In this document: piece after piece, positions 25,264 through 33,781 of the stretch
Layout: every line of letters begins with the position of its first letter
Numbering within the stretch: the stretch's first letter is position 1
Assembly: GCA_003133125.1 (NCBI GenBank)
Contig: PKZO01000065.1
Span: 24,286 to 70,100, forward strand
Length of the DNA stretch: 45,815 nt
Direction of reading: 5' to 3'
Origin: Acidimicrobiaceae bacterium
GTDB taxonomy: Bacteria; Actinomycetota; Acidimicrobiia; Acidimicrobiales; RAAP-2
The notes under the pieces: generated by a model
Seen by the model: only the letters and a program-made list of their open reading frames with translations
Told to the model about the DNA's origin: nothing
Databases searched by the model: none
Made by a program: the position numbers and the translations under genes

Positions 25264-27195
25264 ATGGAACCGGTCAGCGACCCCCGAATCTACTCAAACC
25301 GGTATCAAGTTACCCATTTGATTGCCCGTGGCGGCATGGCCATGGTGTATCGCGCGCAAGATCTTCTCTTGAACCGACCAGTGGCGTTGAAGATTCTCTA
25401 TCCAGAACTGAGCGCGGACCCGCTGTTCGTTGAGCGATTTCGCCGCGAAGCACAAGCCGCGGCGAACCTTTCGCATCCCAACATCGTGCCGGTTTTCGAC
25501 TGGGGCGAGGATGAAGGAACTTATTTCATCGTGATGGAGTTGGTCGACGGTACGTCGCTCGCCGACATGTTGCGGGGCTCGCGACGCCTCACCCCGTCAC
25601 ACTCGGCACAGATAGTCGCTCAGGTCGCGGCGGCGCTCGGCTACGCCCATCGAAATGGCGTCGTCCACCGCGACGTGAAGCCCGGAAACATCCTGATCAC
25701 CAGCGACGGTCAGGTGAAGGTAACCGACTTTGGCATTGCCCAAGCGGTTTCGAGCGAAGACCACCTCGCTGAAGAGGGATCGGTGATGGGCACGGCGACG
25801 TACTTCTCACCCGAACAAGCTGAGGGCGCCTCCGTGGATGGACGAAGTGACGTCTATTCGCTCGGCGTGGTGTTGTTTGAGATGCTGGCGGGGCGACCTC
25901 CATTCATCGGTGACTCGCCCGTCGCGGTATCGAGCCAACACGTGCACGGTCGTGTGCCGCCTCCCACGGAGTTCAACAACGCCATTCCTCGTGACCTCGA
26001 GGCGATCGTGATGGAGTCACTCGCCAAGGCGCCGTCACAGCGCTACCAGTCGGCTGACGAATTTCGCGCCGACCTGATTCGATTCAACGAGGGCCAGCCG
26101 GTGCAAGCGGCGGGATACGACGGGGCGTTTTTCGGCGCCGACGCCACGCGAGCGGTCTCCGCGGTTTCGATGGGCGATCGAACCATGTCGGTGCCGGTCA
26201 TGTCGGGTCCCAGAACCGATATTCGGCGTCGACGTAACAACAACACTCCTGGCATCATCATCGCGGTCGTCATCGTGCTTCTCGCCATTGGTGGTCTTGG
26301 TTACTTCTTGTCCCAGCGCACCACCGCGGTGACGTCGATGCCCTACCTGCTCGGACAGGATGTCTCCTCGGCGACGGCGACAATCCGCTCGGACGGTTTG
26401 TCGCTAGGTCCAGTGCGTCAGGTCGCTTCGAACAAGCGCAAGGGTACGGTCGTCGCGACTGACCCAGGAGCTGGCAAGAAGGTCACCAAGGGTGAGGCAG
26501 TCTCGCTCAAGGTTTCGATAGGTGTTTCCTCGAGTCCAGTCACCGTGCCCAACGTCACGGGCATGACGCTCTCGAGTGCCGAGAGCATCCTCGCGAGCGC
26601 TGGCCTTAACTACGTCACTCTCCCCACCACATCCCCGCCACCGGGTGCCGCCCCGAACAAGGTTCTTTTGCAATCGCCCGCCGCCCTCTCCAAGGCGAAA
26701 ACAGGTAACAAGGTGACTCTCACGATTCTTGCGTCCACGGCGACGTTCTCGCTACCGTCGGTCGCGGGTCAGACCCAGGTAGAAGCGACGACAGTACTCG
26801 TCCAGGACCAACTGAAGGTGAGCGCCACCCAGAGCACGGCGTGCTCGAACAAGGTGGCTTCGGGTCTGGTCGTCAGCACCCTGCCCGCGGCGGCGAGTCA
26901 GGTACAAGCGGGTGCCGTGATCCAACTCGTGACTTCTTCGGGTGTGTGCCAGGTCGTCGTACCCAACGTCGTCAACCTCACCCAAGGCGCCGCGACGACG
27001 TCCTTGACCAGTCAAGGGCTCACCGCGGCCGTGATTGCGGCGGATCCCACCTCGTGCCTGCTCGCGCAGGTCGGTACCGTTGTCTCGCAGAACCCGATTG
27101 GCGGGACTTCGGTTCCCGCGGCTTCAGCGGTGCAGATCTCGGTTTGTCAATCAAGCACTGAGTCCACGACCACTACCACCACGCCCGTTAGTTAA
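25264..27195 (+). CDS. pknB: Ser/Thr protein kinase PknB with four PASTA domains
   Basis: A 643-residue receptor kinase from the ATG at 25264; the frame opens further upstream inside pbpA, but homology begins with NRYQVTHLIARGGMAMVYRA. Kinase motifs: glycine loop ARGGMAMV, VALK lysine (about 41), HRDVKPGN (about 137), DFG (about 156), GTATYFSPEQ. One membrane span lies at about residues 332-352. The outer part contains four PASTA repeats, each opening with a P-Y/N/S-x2-G/N-type motif (MPYLLGQ, VPNVTGM, LPSVAGQ, VPNVVNL), ending in a Thr-rich tail. PknB senses muropeptides or lipid II and controls wall synthesis and division. No second kinase (pknA) is present. A -10-like TAGGCT lies 10 bp upstream. 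Confidence 0.94.
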   Translation: MEPVSDPRIYSNRYQVTHLIARGGMAMVYRAQDLLLNRPVALKILYPELSADPLFVERFRREAQAAANLSHPNIVPVFDWGEDEGTYFIVMELVDGTSLADMLRGSRRLTPSHSAQIVAQVAAALGYAHRNGVVHRDVKPGNILITSDGQVKVTDFGIAQAVSSEDHLAEEGSVMGTATYFSPEQAEGASVDGRSDVYSLGVVLFEMLAGRPPFIGDSPVAVSSQHVHGRVPPPTEFNNAIPRDLEAIVMESLAKAPSQRYQSADEFRADLIRFNEGQPVQAAGYDGAFFGADATRAVSAVSMGDRTMSVPVMSGPRTDIRRRRNNNTPGIIIAVVIVLLAIGGLGYFLSQRTTAVTSMPYLLGQDVSSATATIRSDGLSLGPVRQVASNKRKGTVVATDPGAGKKVTKGEAVSLKVSIGVSSSPVTVPNVTGMTLSSAESILASAGLNYVTLPTTSPPPGAAPNKVLLQSPAALSKAKTGNKVTLTILASTATFSLPSVAGQTQVEATTVLVQDQLKVSATQSTACSNKVASGLVVSTLPAAASQVQAGAVIQLVTSSGVCQVVVPNVVNLTQGAATTSLTSQGLTAAVIAADPTSCLLAQVGTVVSQNPIGGTSVPAASAVQISVCQSSTESTTTTTTPVS

Positions 27196-27227
27196 GCCCT
27201 TACCAGCGTTCGATAACATCGAGACCT

Positions 27228-27503
27228 ATGGCTAAGTCGCAATCACGTCAGAGCAGGGCAAAGACCGTCGGTCGTTACGTGCCCGCCGAGACTCGAGGAC
27301 GCGTGACGAGGAAGCGCCCCACCGGAGCCGATCACAGTCCGCGTTGGTTCGGATGGATGCTTCTGGGTCTGCTCGTCGCGGGCATGCTGTTCGTCGTGCT
27401 CAACTACCTCGCGGTGCTTCCCGGATCGACGTCCGTGTGGTATCTCGTGGTCGGTCTCGTCGCGATGTTCAGCGCCTTCTACCTCGCTACTCGATACCGC
27501 TAG
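27228..27503 (+). CDS. crgA: Cell-division protein CrgA
   Basis: A 91-residue protein with a basic N-terminus (QSRQSRAKTVGRYV), SPRWFGW before the first span (about 43-62) and a second span (about 70-87) ending TRYR; this is the CrgA/UPF0233 pattern. CrgA is an actinobacterial membrane component of the divisome that interacts with FtsZ and PBPs. It follows pknB by 32 bp; TAACAT lies 8 bp before the ATG and there is no ribosome-binding site, so it may also have its own leaderless promoter. Confidence 0.9.
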   Translation: MAKSQSRQSRAKTVGRYVPAETRGRVTRKRPTGADHSPRWFGWMLLGLLVAGMLFVVLNYLAVLPGSTSVWYLVVGLVAMFSAFYLATRYR

Positions 27504-27531
27504 CGGCACTGCGTCGAGTATCAGGTCTCGT

Positions 27532-28710
27532 TCAGCTCAAGCGCTCGATGATGGTCGCGTTGGCGAGTCCGCCACCTTCGCACATGGTGAGCAGTCCGTA
27601 GCGCCCACCCGTTCGCTCGAGTTCGTTGAGTAAGGTCGCGCACAATTTGGCGCCCGAGGCACCAAGGGGATGGCCCAGGGCGATTGCTCCACCGTTCACG
27701 TTCACCTTGGCGAGGTCGGCCTTGTGCTCTTTCTGCCAGGCGAGCACCACCGAGGCGAAGGCCTCATTGATCTCCACCAGGTCGATGTCCTCTAGGGTAA
27801 GTCCCGCCCGGTCGAGCACCTTGGTCGTAGCGGGGATCGGACCGGTCAGCATCGTGACGGGGTCGACGCCCGCGAGGGCGAACGCGTGGAACTTCGCGCG
27901 GGCCCGGTAGCCGAGCTCGTGGGCCTTCTCCTCGCTCATGATCAAGACCGCCGAGGCACCGTCGGTGATCTGCGAGGAGTTGCCGGCGGTGACTTTGCCG
28001 TTCTCCTTAAAGGCTGGTTTCAGATTGGCGAGGGCCGCGACCGAAGTGTCAGGGCGTATGCCTTCGTCGCGCGTCATCAATTCGTCGGTCGCTTCGCCGT
28101 TCTCGTCGCGCACGTAAATCGGCACGATCTCTCGCTCGAATCGACCTTCGGCGGTTGCTTGGGCGGCGCGACGATGGCTCTCGGCGGAGAAGGCGTCGAG
28201 CTCCTCGCGAGAGATGCCCCACTGGTCGGCGATCATCTCGGCGCCGATACCTTGGTTCTTGAGGCCCCCGACGGGTTCGTAGCGTGCCGCGACGCGCGGA
28301 CCGAACGGGAACCCGGAGTCCTTGCCAATCGAAGAGCCCATGGTGACTCGACTCATGACTTCCACGCCGGCGGCGACCACGATGTCGTACGCGCCTGACA
28401 TCACGCCCTGGGCGGCGAAATGCAGCGCCTGTTGGGACGAGCCGCACTGACGGTCAATGGTGGTCGACGGCACCGACTCGGGCCAGCCAGCCGCCAGTAC
28501 CGCGCTGCGACCAACGTTGAACGCTTGCTCGCCGACCTGGGACACGCAGCCCATAATGACGTCGTCAACGAGGGCTGGATCGAGGGAGTTGCGACTGGCG
28601 ATGGCGCGAAGTGCTTCGGATGCGAGGTCCACCGCGTGCCAGTTACTGAGCTTCCCGTTGCGCTTGCCCCCCGGGGTGCGAACGGCATCCACAATGACCG
28701 CTGTTGGCAT
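27532..28710 (-). CDS. Acetyl-CoA C-acyltransferase (thiolase)
   Basis: A 392-residue thiolase. The acylated nucleophile is Cys89 in DRQCGSSQQALHFA; the C-terminal catalytic set is GGAIALGHPLGASGAK (His, about 349) and LTMCEGGGLANATI (Cys, about 379). The NEAFA motif (ININEAFASV-like, about 316) is also present. It catalyses thiolytic cleavage of 3-ketoacyl-CoA (FadA) or the reverse condensation. No other beta-oxidation gene adjoins it, so direction and chain length are open. AAAGGG lies 7 bp before the ATG and TAGTAT (28758-28753, minus) is a likely -10; the promoter is back to back with that of the thioesterase. Confidence 0.92.
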   Translation of the reverse strand: MPTAVIVDAVRTPGGKRNGKLSNWHAVDLASEALRAIASRNSLDPALVDDVIMGCVSQVGEQAFNVGRSAVLAAGWPESVPSTTIDRQCGSSQQALHFAAQGVMSGAYDIVVAAGVEVMSRVTMGSSIGKDSGFPFGPRVAARYEPVGGLKNQGIGAEMIADQWGISREELDAFSAESHRRAAQATAEGRFEREIVPIYVRDENGEATDELMTRDEGIRPDTSVAALANLKPAFKENGKVTAGNSSQITDGASAVLIMSEEKAHELGYRARAKFHAFALAGVDPVTMLTGPIPATTKVLDRAGLTLEDIDLVEINEAFASVVLAWQKEHKADLAKVNVNGGAIALGHPLGASGAKLCATLLNELERTGGRYGLLTMCEGGGLANATIIERLS

Positions 28711-28786
28711 TGCTTACCCTTTCGTAGTGCGTGGGAAATCCCCACCGCGCGAATACTAGACGCGAGTTGAGAGTATCGTCACGGGC

Positions 28787-29227
28787 GTGGTCGATCAGAC
28801 GAAGGACATGGACCGTTGGCTGGGTGACGGAGGCATGGCGATCATCGGCGCGATTGGCGGGAACTTCGATGCCTACGGCGTCGACGGCGAGGACCTGGGT
28901 TGGGTGAGTGGGACGTTCATTCCACTTGACGTCGCGTGCAATCCCCACGGTTCGGTTCAAGCGGGAGTGCACTCGGTGCTGCTCGACGCGGCGATGAACT
29001 TCGCGATCAACGCCGCGCTGCGGGGTAAGGACCGGACGAACGCAACTATCGAGATGACCACGGAGTTGATGCGTCCCGCCATGCGAGGTCAGTCCTACCG
29101 CGTGCGTGGTGACGTGGTGCGACTCACCCGCCAGATCGCGTACGCCGAGGCGACCGTGAGTAACGCCGAGCACAAATTGGTGAGCCGGGCGACGGGCACG
29201 TTTCTCGTGCACCGCGAGCCTGGCTAG
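28787..29227 (+). CDS. PaaI-type hotdog thioesterase
   Basis: A 146-residue single hotdog-fold protein. The helix motif NPHGSVQAGVHSVLLDAAMNFAINAAL (about 48-74) occupies the position of the PaaI HGG---ALADTA segment, and TIEMTTELMRPAMRGQ follows in the usual place. Expected to hydrolyse acyl- or phenylacetyl-CoA-like thioesters; the substrate is unknown. The start is GTG with TATCGT 7 bp upstream and no ribosome-binding site, indicating a leaderless message. It is divergent from the thiolase, which may supply related acyl-CoA substrates, and its stop overlaps the pirin gene by 4 bp. Confidence 0.8.
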   Translation: MVDQTKDMDRWLGDGGMAIIGAIGGNFDAYGVDGEDLGWVSGTFIPLDVACNPHGSVQAGVHSVLLDAAMNFAINAALRGKDRTNATIEMTTELMRPAMRGQSYRVRGDVVRLTRQIAYAEATVSNAEHKLVSRATGTFLVHREPG

Positions 29228-30180
29228 ATGTGGTCCGCGGGTATCTGACCGAGGCGACCGGCTTCGTAGTCTTCGAAGGCCTTTTGTAACTCGGCTCGGG
29301 TGTTCATCACGAAAGGACCGTACGCCGCGACCGGTTCTCGTATTGGTTCGCCACCGAGGATGAGCACCTCCATCGCCGCGGTGCGCGAGTCCTGGGTCTC
29401 GTTGGCCGTCAGCAGGATGGTGTCGCCGTCGACGTGTACGCCCATCTGGCCCTCGGTGATCTCGTGCCGATCGACGCCCACGGTTCCCGCGCCCGCGAGC
29501 ACGTAGGTGAGCGCGTTGTAGTGGGGATTCCAAGGCAGTTCTAAGCGCCCGCCGGCGAGCAGCGTCACGTGCAGGACCGTGATGGGAGTGTGCGTCGATC
29601 CAGGACCGTGCACCTCACCCAAGGATCCGGCGATGACGCGGATAATCGCGTCACCGTTCTCGTTGGTGAGCAGGGTCACCGCATTCGCGCCGATGTCCTG
29701 GTAGCGAGGTGTCGTCATCTTGAGCTTCGAGGGGAGGTTGACCCAGAGTTGTATACCGTGAAAGAGACCCCCGGAGTCGATCAGGGCGTCCGGCGGGCGT
29801 TCGATGTGCAAGATGCCCGCACCGGCGGTCATCCACTGCGTGGCACCGTTTTCGATCATGCCCCCGCCACCGATCGAGTCCTGGTGCAAGAAGGTGCCCT
29901 CCATCATGTACGTGACGGTCTCAAAACCACGGTGGGGGTGCCAGGGCGTCCCCTTGGGTTCACCGGGCCCGTAGTCAACCTCGCCCATCTGATCCATGTG
30001 GATGAAGGGGTCGAGGTCCACGAGATCGATGCCGGCGAAGGCTCGACGAACGGGAAAACCCTCGCCTTCGAGTCCCCGGGGGGCACTGGTGACTGATTTG
30101 ACGCGGCGCGGACGTTCGTTGTCCTTGGGCGTAACGACCTTGGGCAGTTCGAGCGGGTTATCAACGGTGATGGCGGGCAT
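29224..30180 (-). CDS. Pirin family protein
   Basis: A 318-residue bicupin. The N-terminal cupin contains the pirin metal-site pattern HPHRGFETVTYMMEG (about residues 82-96) with HQD shortly after, and GGGGMIENGATQWMTAGAGILH; the C-terminal cupin has the PWNPHYNALTYVLAG segment. Bacterial pirins can have quercetinase activity or act as redox-sensitive interaction partners; neither can be decided here. The ATG lies 20 bp inside the end of the upstream COG4705-like gene, so it is the last gene of a three-gene minus-strand operon with the hotdog thioesterase. Confidence 0.88.
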   Translation of the reverse strand: MPAITVDNPLELPKVVTPKDNERPRRVKSVTSAPRGLEGEGFPVRRAFAGIDLVDLDPFIHMDQMGEVDYGPGEPKGTPWHPHRGFETVTYMMEGTFLHQDSIGGGGMIENGATQWMTAGAGILHIERPPDALIDSGGLFHGIQLWVNLPSKLKMTTPRYQDIGANAVTLLTNENGDAIIRVIAGSLGEVHGPGSTHTPITVLHVTLLAGGRLELPWNPHYNALTYVLAGAGTVGVDRHEITEGQMGVHVDGDTILLTANETQDSRTAAMEVLILGGEPIREPVAAYGPFVMNTRAELQKAFEDYEAGRLGQIPADHI

Positions 30181-30961
30181 GTCCCCAGCCTAATGATGAG
30201 CTCGCGTTTCGGCGCCGTCGATCGCCCATCAACAAGATCGCCACCACCACTACGATCGCTGCGCTGAAGAGCAGCGAGACGTTGCCGTTACCCCAGTTGA
30301 GCCCACCACGTGCGTGGCTCACCCCCATCCAGTCCGCGAAGGAGGCGCCGAGTGGACGCGTGAGGATGTAACTCGCCCAGAAGGCGCCAATGGCGTTGAA
30401 GTGAACAAACCGGTAGCCCAGAGCAGGGACGAGGAACAGTCCGGCGAACAAGAGCCCGGAACTGAAGTAGCCCAAACGCAGCGTCGTCGCGGTCATGTCA
30501 CCGACGGCCGTGCCCAGGGCGAAGGTCGCGGTGACCGTCGCCCAGTAGAACAACTCGCGTCGGGTCGAGGTGATGCTGTGAATCGAGAGCGTCCCTTCGA
30601 CCCGGTGCCACGCGAGAAAGACCACGGTGAGCACAGCGGCGAACCCGGCGGCGGAAACGACGTAGGCAACGCCGAACCCTACGTGGACGACGTCGGCGCA
30701 CATGGTGCCAAAGACACTCACCATCACTACGGCGAGCCAGTACCAAAGAGTGCTGAATCGGGGGAAACGCAGTTGCCAGACGAGCACTACCACGAAGATG
30801 ACCCCAGCGCCCAGCACCGCTGCGGCGGGGGCGAAGTGGTGAACGAAGTAATCCGACGTCGCCTCACCCATCGCCGTGGTCAGTATCTTGACGAACCAGA
30901 AGACACCATTTATCTCAGGGACCTTGCTCGATTGGAACTGTCGTCGCAGGTTGATCATCAT
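30161..30961 (-). CDS. COG4705-like integral membrane protein
   Basis: A 266-residue protein from the ATG at 30961, which lies 11 bp after the stop of the upstream gene; the frame is open further upstream but that part is antisense-like and hydrophilic. It has 7-8 membrane spans and the repeated motif of COG4705 membrane proteins: VKILTTAMGEATSDYFVH in the first half and FYWATVTATFALGTAVGDMTA in the second, showing an internal duplication, then NAIGAFWASYILTRPLGASFADW. The function of the family is unknown. It overlaps pirin by 20 bp. Confidence 0.75.
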   Translation of the reverse strand: MMINLRRQFQSSKVPEINGVFWFVKILTTAMGEATSDYFVHHFAPAAAVLGAGVIFVVVLVWQLRFPRFSTLWYWLAVVMVSVFGTMCADVVHVGFGVAYVVSAAGFAAVLTVVFLAWHRVEGTLSIHSITSTRRELFYWATVTATFALGTAVGDMTATTLRLGYFSSGLLFAGLFLVPALGYRFVHFNAIGAFWASYILTRPLGASFADWMGVSHARGGLNWGNGNVSLLFSAAIVVVVAILLMGDRRRRNASSSLGWGHARHHR

Positions 30962-30972
30962 CGCACTGGGAG

Positions 30973-31617
30973 TTAGTCGCTCACCGCAAGGTGCTCGAGG
31001 AACTTCTGCGGGTCGACCGCGATGAACAGGCCCGAAGCCGAGGCGAGTTCGATCGCGCCCACTTGGACCTTCGCCGCGATGAAGAGCTTTCTGCCGTCGC
31101 GCTTCTCGAGCCAAGCTCTGGCAACTACGGGTTCGTTGATGGGCGTTGGCGCGAGGTAGGAAATGTCGAGTTGGACGGTATAGGCGAGGACGTCGCTGAT
31201 GGCGAGCACGAGCCCCATGGTCTCGTCAATCAGGGCCGCGACGATCCCTCCGTGCGCGCGTCCCGGTGCGCCCTCGAAAGCCTTGCCGAGCGACACCTGC
31301 ATGACCGAGACGTCGCCCTCGCGCCAGAGAAATGCCCCGAGTCCCATAGGATTCGCGCCGCCCGAAACGACCGAGTCGGAGAAGAGCTGGTGTTTTTCAG
31401 TGGAGTCCTCGCTCGGTACGGCCATCTTGAAACCTTCCAGCGCGCCGCTGGGTACAATCCGCGTGCGCAGTTCTCCTCGGGCGACGATGCGGTGAAGTTC
31501 CTCGAGATGTGCGGTGAATTCGTCGAGTTGTTCGTCGTCGAGGTCGCGCGCGACAAAGTCATGACCCAGGGCGCGCATGAGCGTGGCGGCTTGCATCCGG
31601 TGTTCTTCGATGGTCAT
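30973..31617 (-). CDS. Hotdog-fold thioesterase (PaaI-like)
   Basis: A 214-residue protein from the ATG at 31617 (MTIEEHRMQ); an earlier in-frame start at 31713 would add 32 residues translated through the hydrolase remnant and is unlikely. The N-terminal 90 residues are helical and charged; the hotdog domain has GRAHGGIVAALIDETMGLVLA (about 127-147) with the catalytic-helix HGG and acidic residue, then DISYLAPTPINEPVVARAWLEKRDGRKLFI. Likely an acyl-CoA thioesterase of unknown specificity. First gene of the operon with the COG4705-like protein and pirin. Confidence 0.78.
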   Translation of the reverse strand: MTIEEHRMQAATLMRALGHDFVARDLDDEQLDEFTAHLEELHRIVARGELRTRIVPSGALEGFKMAVPSEDSTEKHQLFSDSVVSGGANPMGLGAFLWREGDVSVMQVSLGKAFEGAPGRAHGGIVAALIDETMGLVLAISDVLAYTVQLDISYLAPTPINEPVVARAWLEKRDGRKLFIAAKVQVGAIELASASGLFIAVDPQKFLEHLAVSD

Positions 31618-31709
31618 TACTAGGTCGCGTTCGTAAGGTTTCCACCAAGACGGTAATGCACCGGCGGGGTCGCCCCATCGCAGTGAATGACACCCGCTGA
31701 GGCGACGGC

Positions 31710-31845
31710 TCATGCCCCGTTGAGAAATGCGTCGACGATCGATGTGAACGTCGAGGCCTTGGAACAGAAAGGCGTGTCCGGCGTCGGGGTAGAGCGCGAG
31801 CTAAGCGTTAGGAATCAGCTTCGCGAGCGCGTGACGCGTTGTGCC
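31710..31845 (-). pseudogene. Remnant C-terminus of an alpha/beta hydrolase
   Basis: On the minus strand the sequence reads LAKLIPNA, a TAG stop, then LALYPDAGHAFLFQ, the catalytic-histidine segment of alpha/beta hydrolases (usual form IPNAQLALYPDAGHAFLFQ, so CAG has become TAG). After FLFQ the reading continues only in another frame as STFTSIVDAFLNGA and a TGA at 31712-31710, which is the usual C-terminal helix. A nonsense change and a frameshift are therefore both present and the upstream three quarters are missing, replaced by the end of the putative lipoprotein gene. The remnant is dead. Confidence 0.75.
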
Positions 31846-31853
31846 ACTCCTGC

Positions 31854-32681
31854 CTACGGGTGGAACTGGCCGAGCAACTTCGTCGCTGCATCAAGCGGAC
31901 CGACCACGTGAAACAGGTTTCCGTCGGTGTCCTGGCTCAGGTAGTGGGCGAGATCGTTCAACGGAAGTGGCGTGGAGCTTCCCGACAGGTTCACTCCGGT
32001 GATGGTGGCGCCCGCGACGAGGTGCACGGATTCGGGCTCCTCGCCAGTCACCAGGTCGTCGAACTGGAAGTCGTCGGGGGTCCCGGGCGCGCACTGCACT
32101 CCGAGGGCCAAGCCCTTCACGGTTGCGGTTCCGTCCGGGCTAATCGCGACCGACTGGACCTGGATGAACGATTCAGCCATGAGAGTGACGCACCAGGGTG
32201 CGAGCGTCGTGGTGGTGGCGCTCGTGACGCAATCGCCCCAGGCCGTTCGCAACTTGGATGGCAGCTCTTTGAACGTGGTGCAGTTCCTCGCGCCCGGGGG
32301 TCCGGGTGCCGTGCCCACGACCCGCCAGTGCCTTGAGCCAGTTCGCAGAAAGAACTCGGGATAAGCACCGTGGTCCTGGAAGGCGACGCTCTGGGCGACC
32401 GTGGCGCTCGGCGACGCCTCAAAGGTCGCCACCGCGTACTGCGCGTTACCGCAAGAACCGTAGAACACGGCGCCAGGTGCGGCCCTCGCACCTGGGCGGC
32501 CGTCGGCGCTCACGAGCGACTCTAAGAGAGAAGGCGTCGCCACCCGGTTGGTGCAAGCCACTTTGATCGCGGCGGATGTCGTGGTGGAAGGGTGATGGAT
32601 CGTGACGGCCGAGGCGCAGCTCGCGGTCGTCAATGCCGTCGTGGCGAGTAGCACTACCAGGCGCAGCACGCGGGCGATCAC
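31854..32681 (-). CDS. Putative secreted or lipid-anchored protein
   Basis: A 275-residue protein with an N-terminal signal (ARVLRLVVLLATTALTTASC; Cys at about residue 22) that could be a lipobox although the -3 position is Thr rather than Leu, followed by a Thr/Ser-rich linker. The mature part has paired cysteines (ACTN, SCGN, NCTTF, DCVT, PWCVT, VQCAP) and no family that I recognise. It ends next to the hydrolase remnant. Function unknown. Confidence 0.7.
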   Translation of the reverse strand: MIARVLRLVVLLATTALTTASCASAVTIHHPSTTTSAAIKVACTNRVATPSLLESLVSADGRPGARAAPGAVFYGSCGNAQYAVATFEASPSATVAQSVAFQDHGAYPEFFLRTGSRHWRVVGTAPGPPGARNCTTFKELPSKLRTAWGDCVTSATTTTLAPWCVTLMAESFIQVQSVAISPDGTATVKGLALGVQCAPGTPDDFQFDDLVTGEEPESVHLVAGATITGVNLSGSSTPLPLNDLAHYLSQDTDGNLFHVVGPLDAATKLLGQFHP

Positions 32682-32789
32682 GGCCCCACCTTACGTGGCT
32701 CGCCTAGAGCATGCCAGGACAACGAAAGGGTCGGGGACCATGTGCGAACAAGGAGCTCCGCTCGCCCATCTCGCTTGGCACCAGCTCAA

Positions 32790-32866
32790 TGGTGGGGCTA
32801 GTAAGAATCGAACTTACGACCTCGTCATTATCAGTGACGCGCTCTAACCGACTGAGCTATAGCCCC
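32790..32866 (-). tRNA. tRNA-Ile (anticodon GAT)
   Basis: A complete cloverleaf on the minus strand: acceptor GGGGCTA/TAGCCCC, D-arm GCTC-AGTCGGTTA-GAGC, anticodon stem CGTCA/TGACG with loop CTGATAA (anticodon GAT), T-arm GTAAG-TTCGATT-CTTAC, discriminator A and an encoded CCA. Not linked to rRNA genes here; in Mycobacterium the single tRNA-Ile and tRNA-Ala also lie near gyrA. Confidence 0.96.
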
Positions 32867-32897
32867 TAAGGGGTTCTAATCTACACCAGAGTCGAGT

Positions 32898-33674
32898 TCA
32901 GTCTTCTGGGTCCCACAGTCGTGCGGCGATTGATTGACTCGCGGTGGCGAGCAACGTTCCCGAACGACTCCAGAGCAAAGCGGTGCCTTGACCGAAGCCC
33001 CCGCTGAGCGCGTGCATGTGAATCTCGCAGAGTACCCACTCGGTTGGCTCTAGTTTCGCAATGCGAATCGTGTTGTCGAGGCTTCGGCCCATGGTGCTCT
33101 TGCCGAGAGGCTGGGTGGAGCCGCCCGACACGTAGTCGCCGAAGATGGCGAGGGTCGCCGCGGATGGATCGAAGTGTCCCGGGACTCGAGCCCAGAGCGC
33201 GGAGATTGGCGATCCAGGCGTGCCATCTATGTCGGCGAACGATCGGCCCAGAGCGATGCGCGTCTCGACGTGGTTAAAGATCGAGTTGTCAAAACGCTTC
33301 GGCATGATTCGAGGGGGGCAGTCTTCGGGAGGGGGTACTTGGGCCATCGTGGCCCACGGTGTGGGCGCCGTGAGCTCACCCGTTCCCAAAGCAGCGTTTA
33401 CCGTGAGGACCTCGCGTCCTTCACACCAGGTCGTCGCACGAGCTTGGGTGACGTGCCCTCCGACGACGGCGAGGTCGGTCTTTACCGTGACCTCGGCGCC
33501 GAGCGGCGCGTACGAAAGGTAGTGGGCGCTCGCCCACACGGTTGGTCGCTCGCTCGCCTCTTCGAGGGCGACGAGACCCGACGCGAGGCCGCAGCCACCG
33601 AAGAGAAACCTGCCCGGCGTGATGAGTCGTTCGGTGACCTCGAATCGCCACGTGTCATCATCCACGCGGGTCAT
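32898..33674 (-). CDS. Acyl-CoA thioesterase (double-hotdog, 4HBT_3-like)
   Basis: A 258-residue protein from the ATG at 33674, chosen because AGGAG lies 10-11 bp upstream and the 67 residues before it (in an open frame) are basic and unlike the family. The N-terminal hotdog includes LITPGRFLFGGCGLASGLVALEEA and ASAHYLSYAPLGAEVTVKTDL; the C-terminal one has GHFDPSAATLAIFGDYVSGGS and TIRIAKLEPTEWVLCEIHMHALSGGFGQGTALLWSRSGTLLATASQS, the TesB-like pattern with a Gln near the end. It hydrolyses acyl-CoA to free acid and CoA; substrate unknown. Confidence 0.8.
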   Translation of the reverse strand: MTRVDDDTWRFEVTERLITPGRFLFGGCGLASGLVALEEASERPTVWASAHYLSYAPLGAEVTVKTDLAVVGGHVTQARATTWCEGREVLTVNAALGTGELTAPTPWATMAQVPPPEDCPPRIMPKRFDNSIFNHVETRIALGRSFADIDGTPGSPISALWARVPGHFDPSAATLAIFGDYVSGGSTQPLGKSTMGRSLDNTIRIAKLEPTEWVLCEIHMHALSGGFGQGTALLWSRSGTLLATASQSIAARLWDPED

Positions 33675-33781
33675 CGCGAGAAAACTCCTGGCATCCACAA
33701 CCGCCGAGGCTACTTGACCGAGAAAATGGCGCGAACCGAAGTTCGCGTGACTTCGGGGGTCAAACGGGGCAGACTTGATGG

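Noticed and set aside
28643-29533. Long minus-strand open frame rich in Arg/His
   Set aside because: It lies antisense to the PaaI-type thioesterase, has no domain, and its composition is that of a shadow frame.
30314-30976. Plus-strand 220-residue frame rich in Glu/Arg/Gly
   Set aside because: It is antisense to the COG4705-like membrane gene; its composition mirrors the codons of hydrophobic residues.
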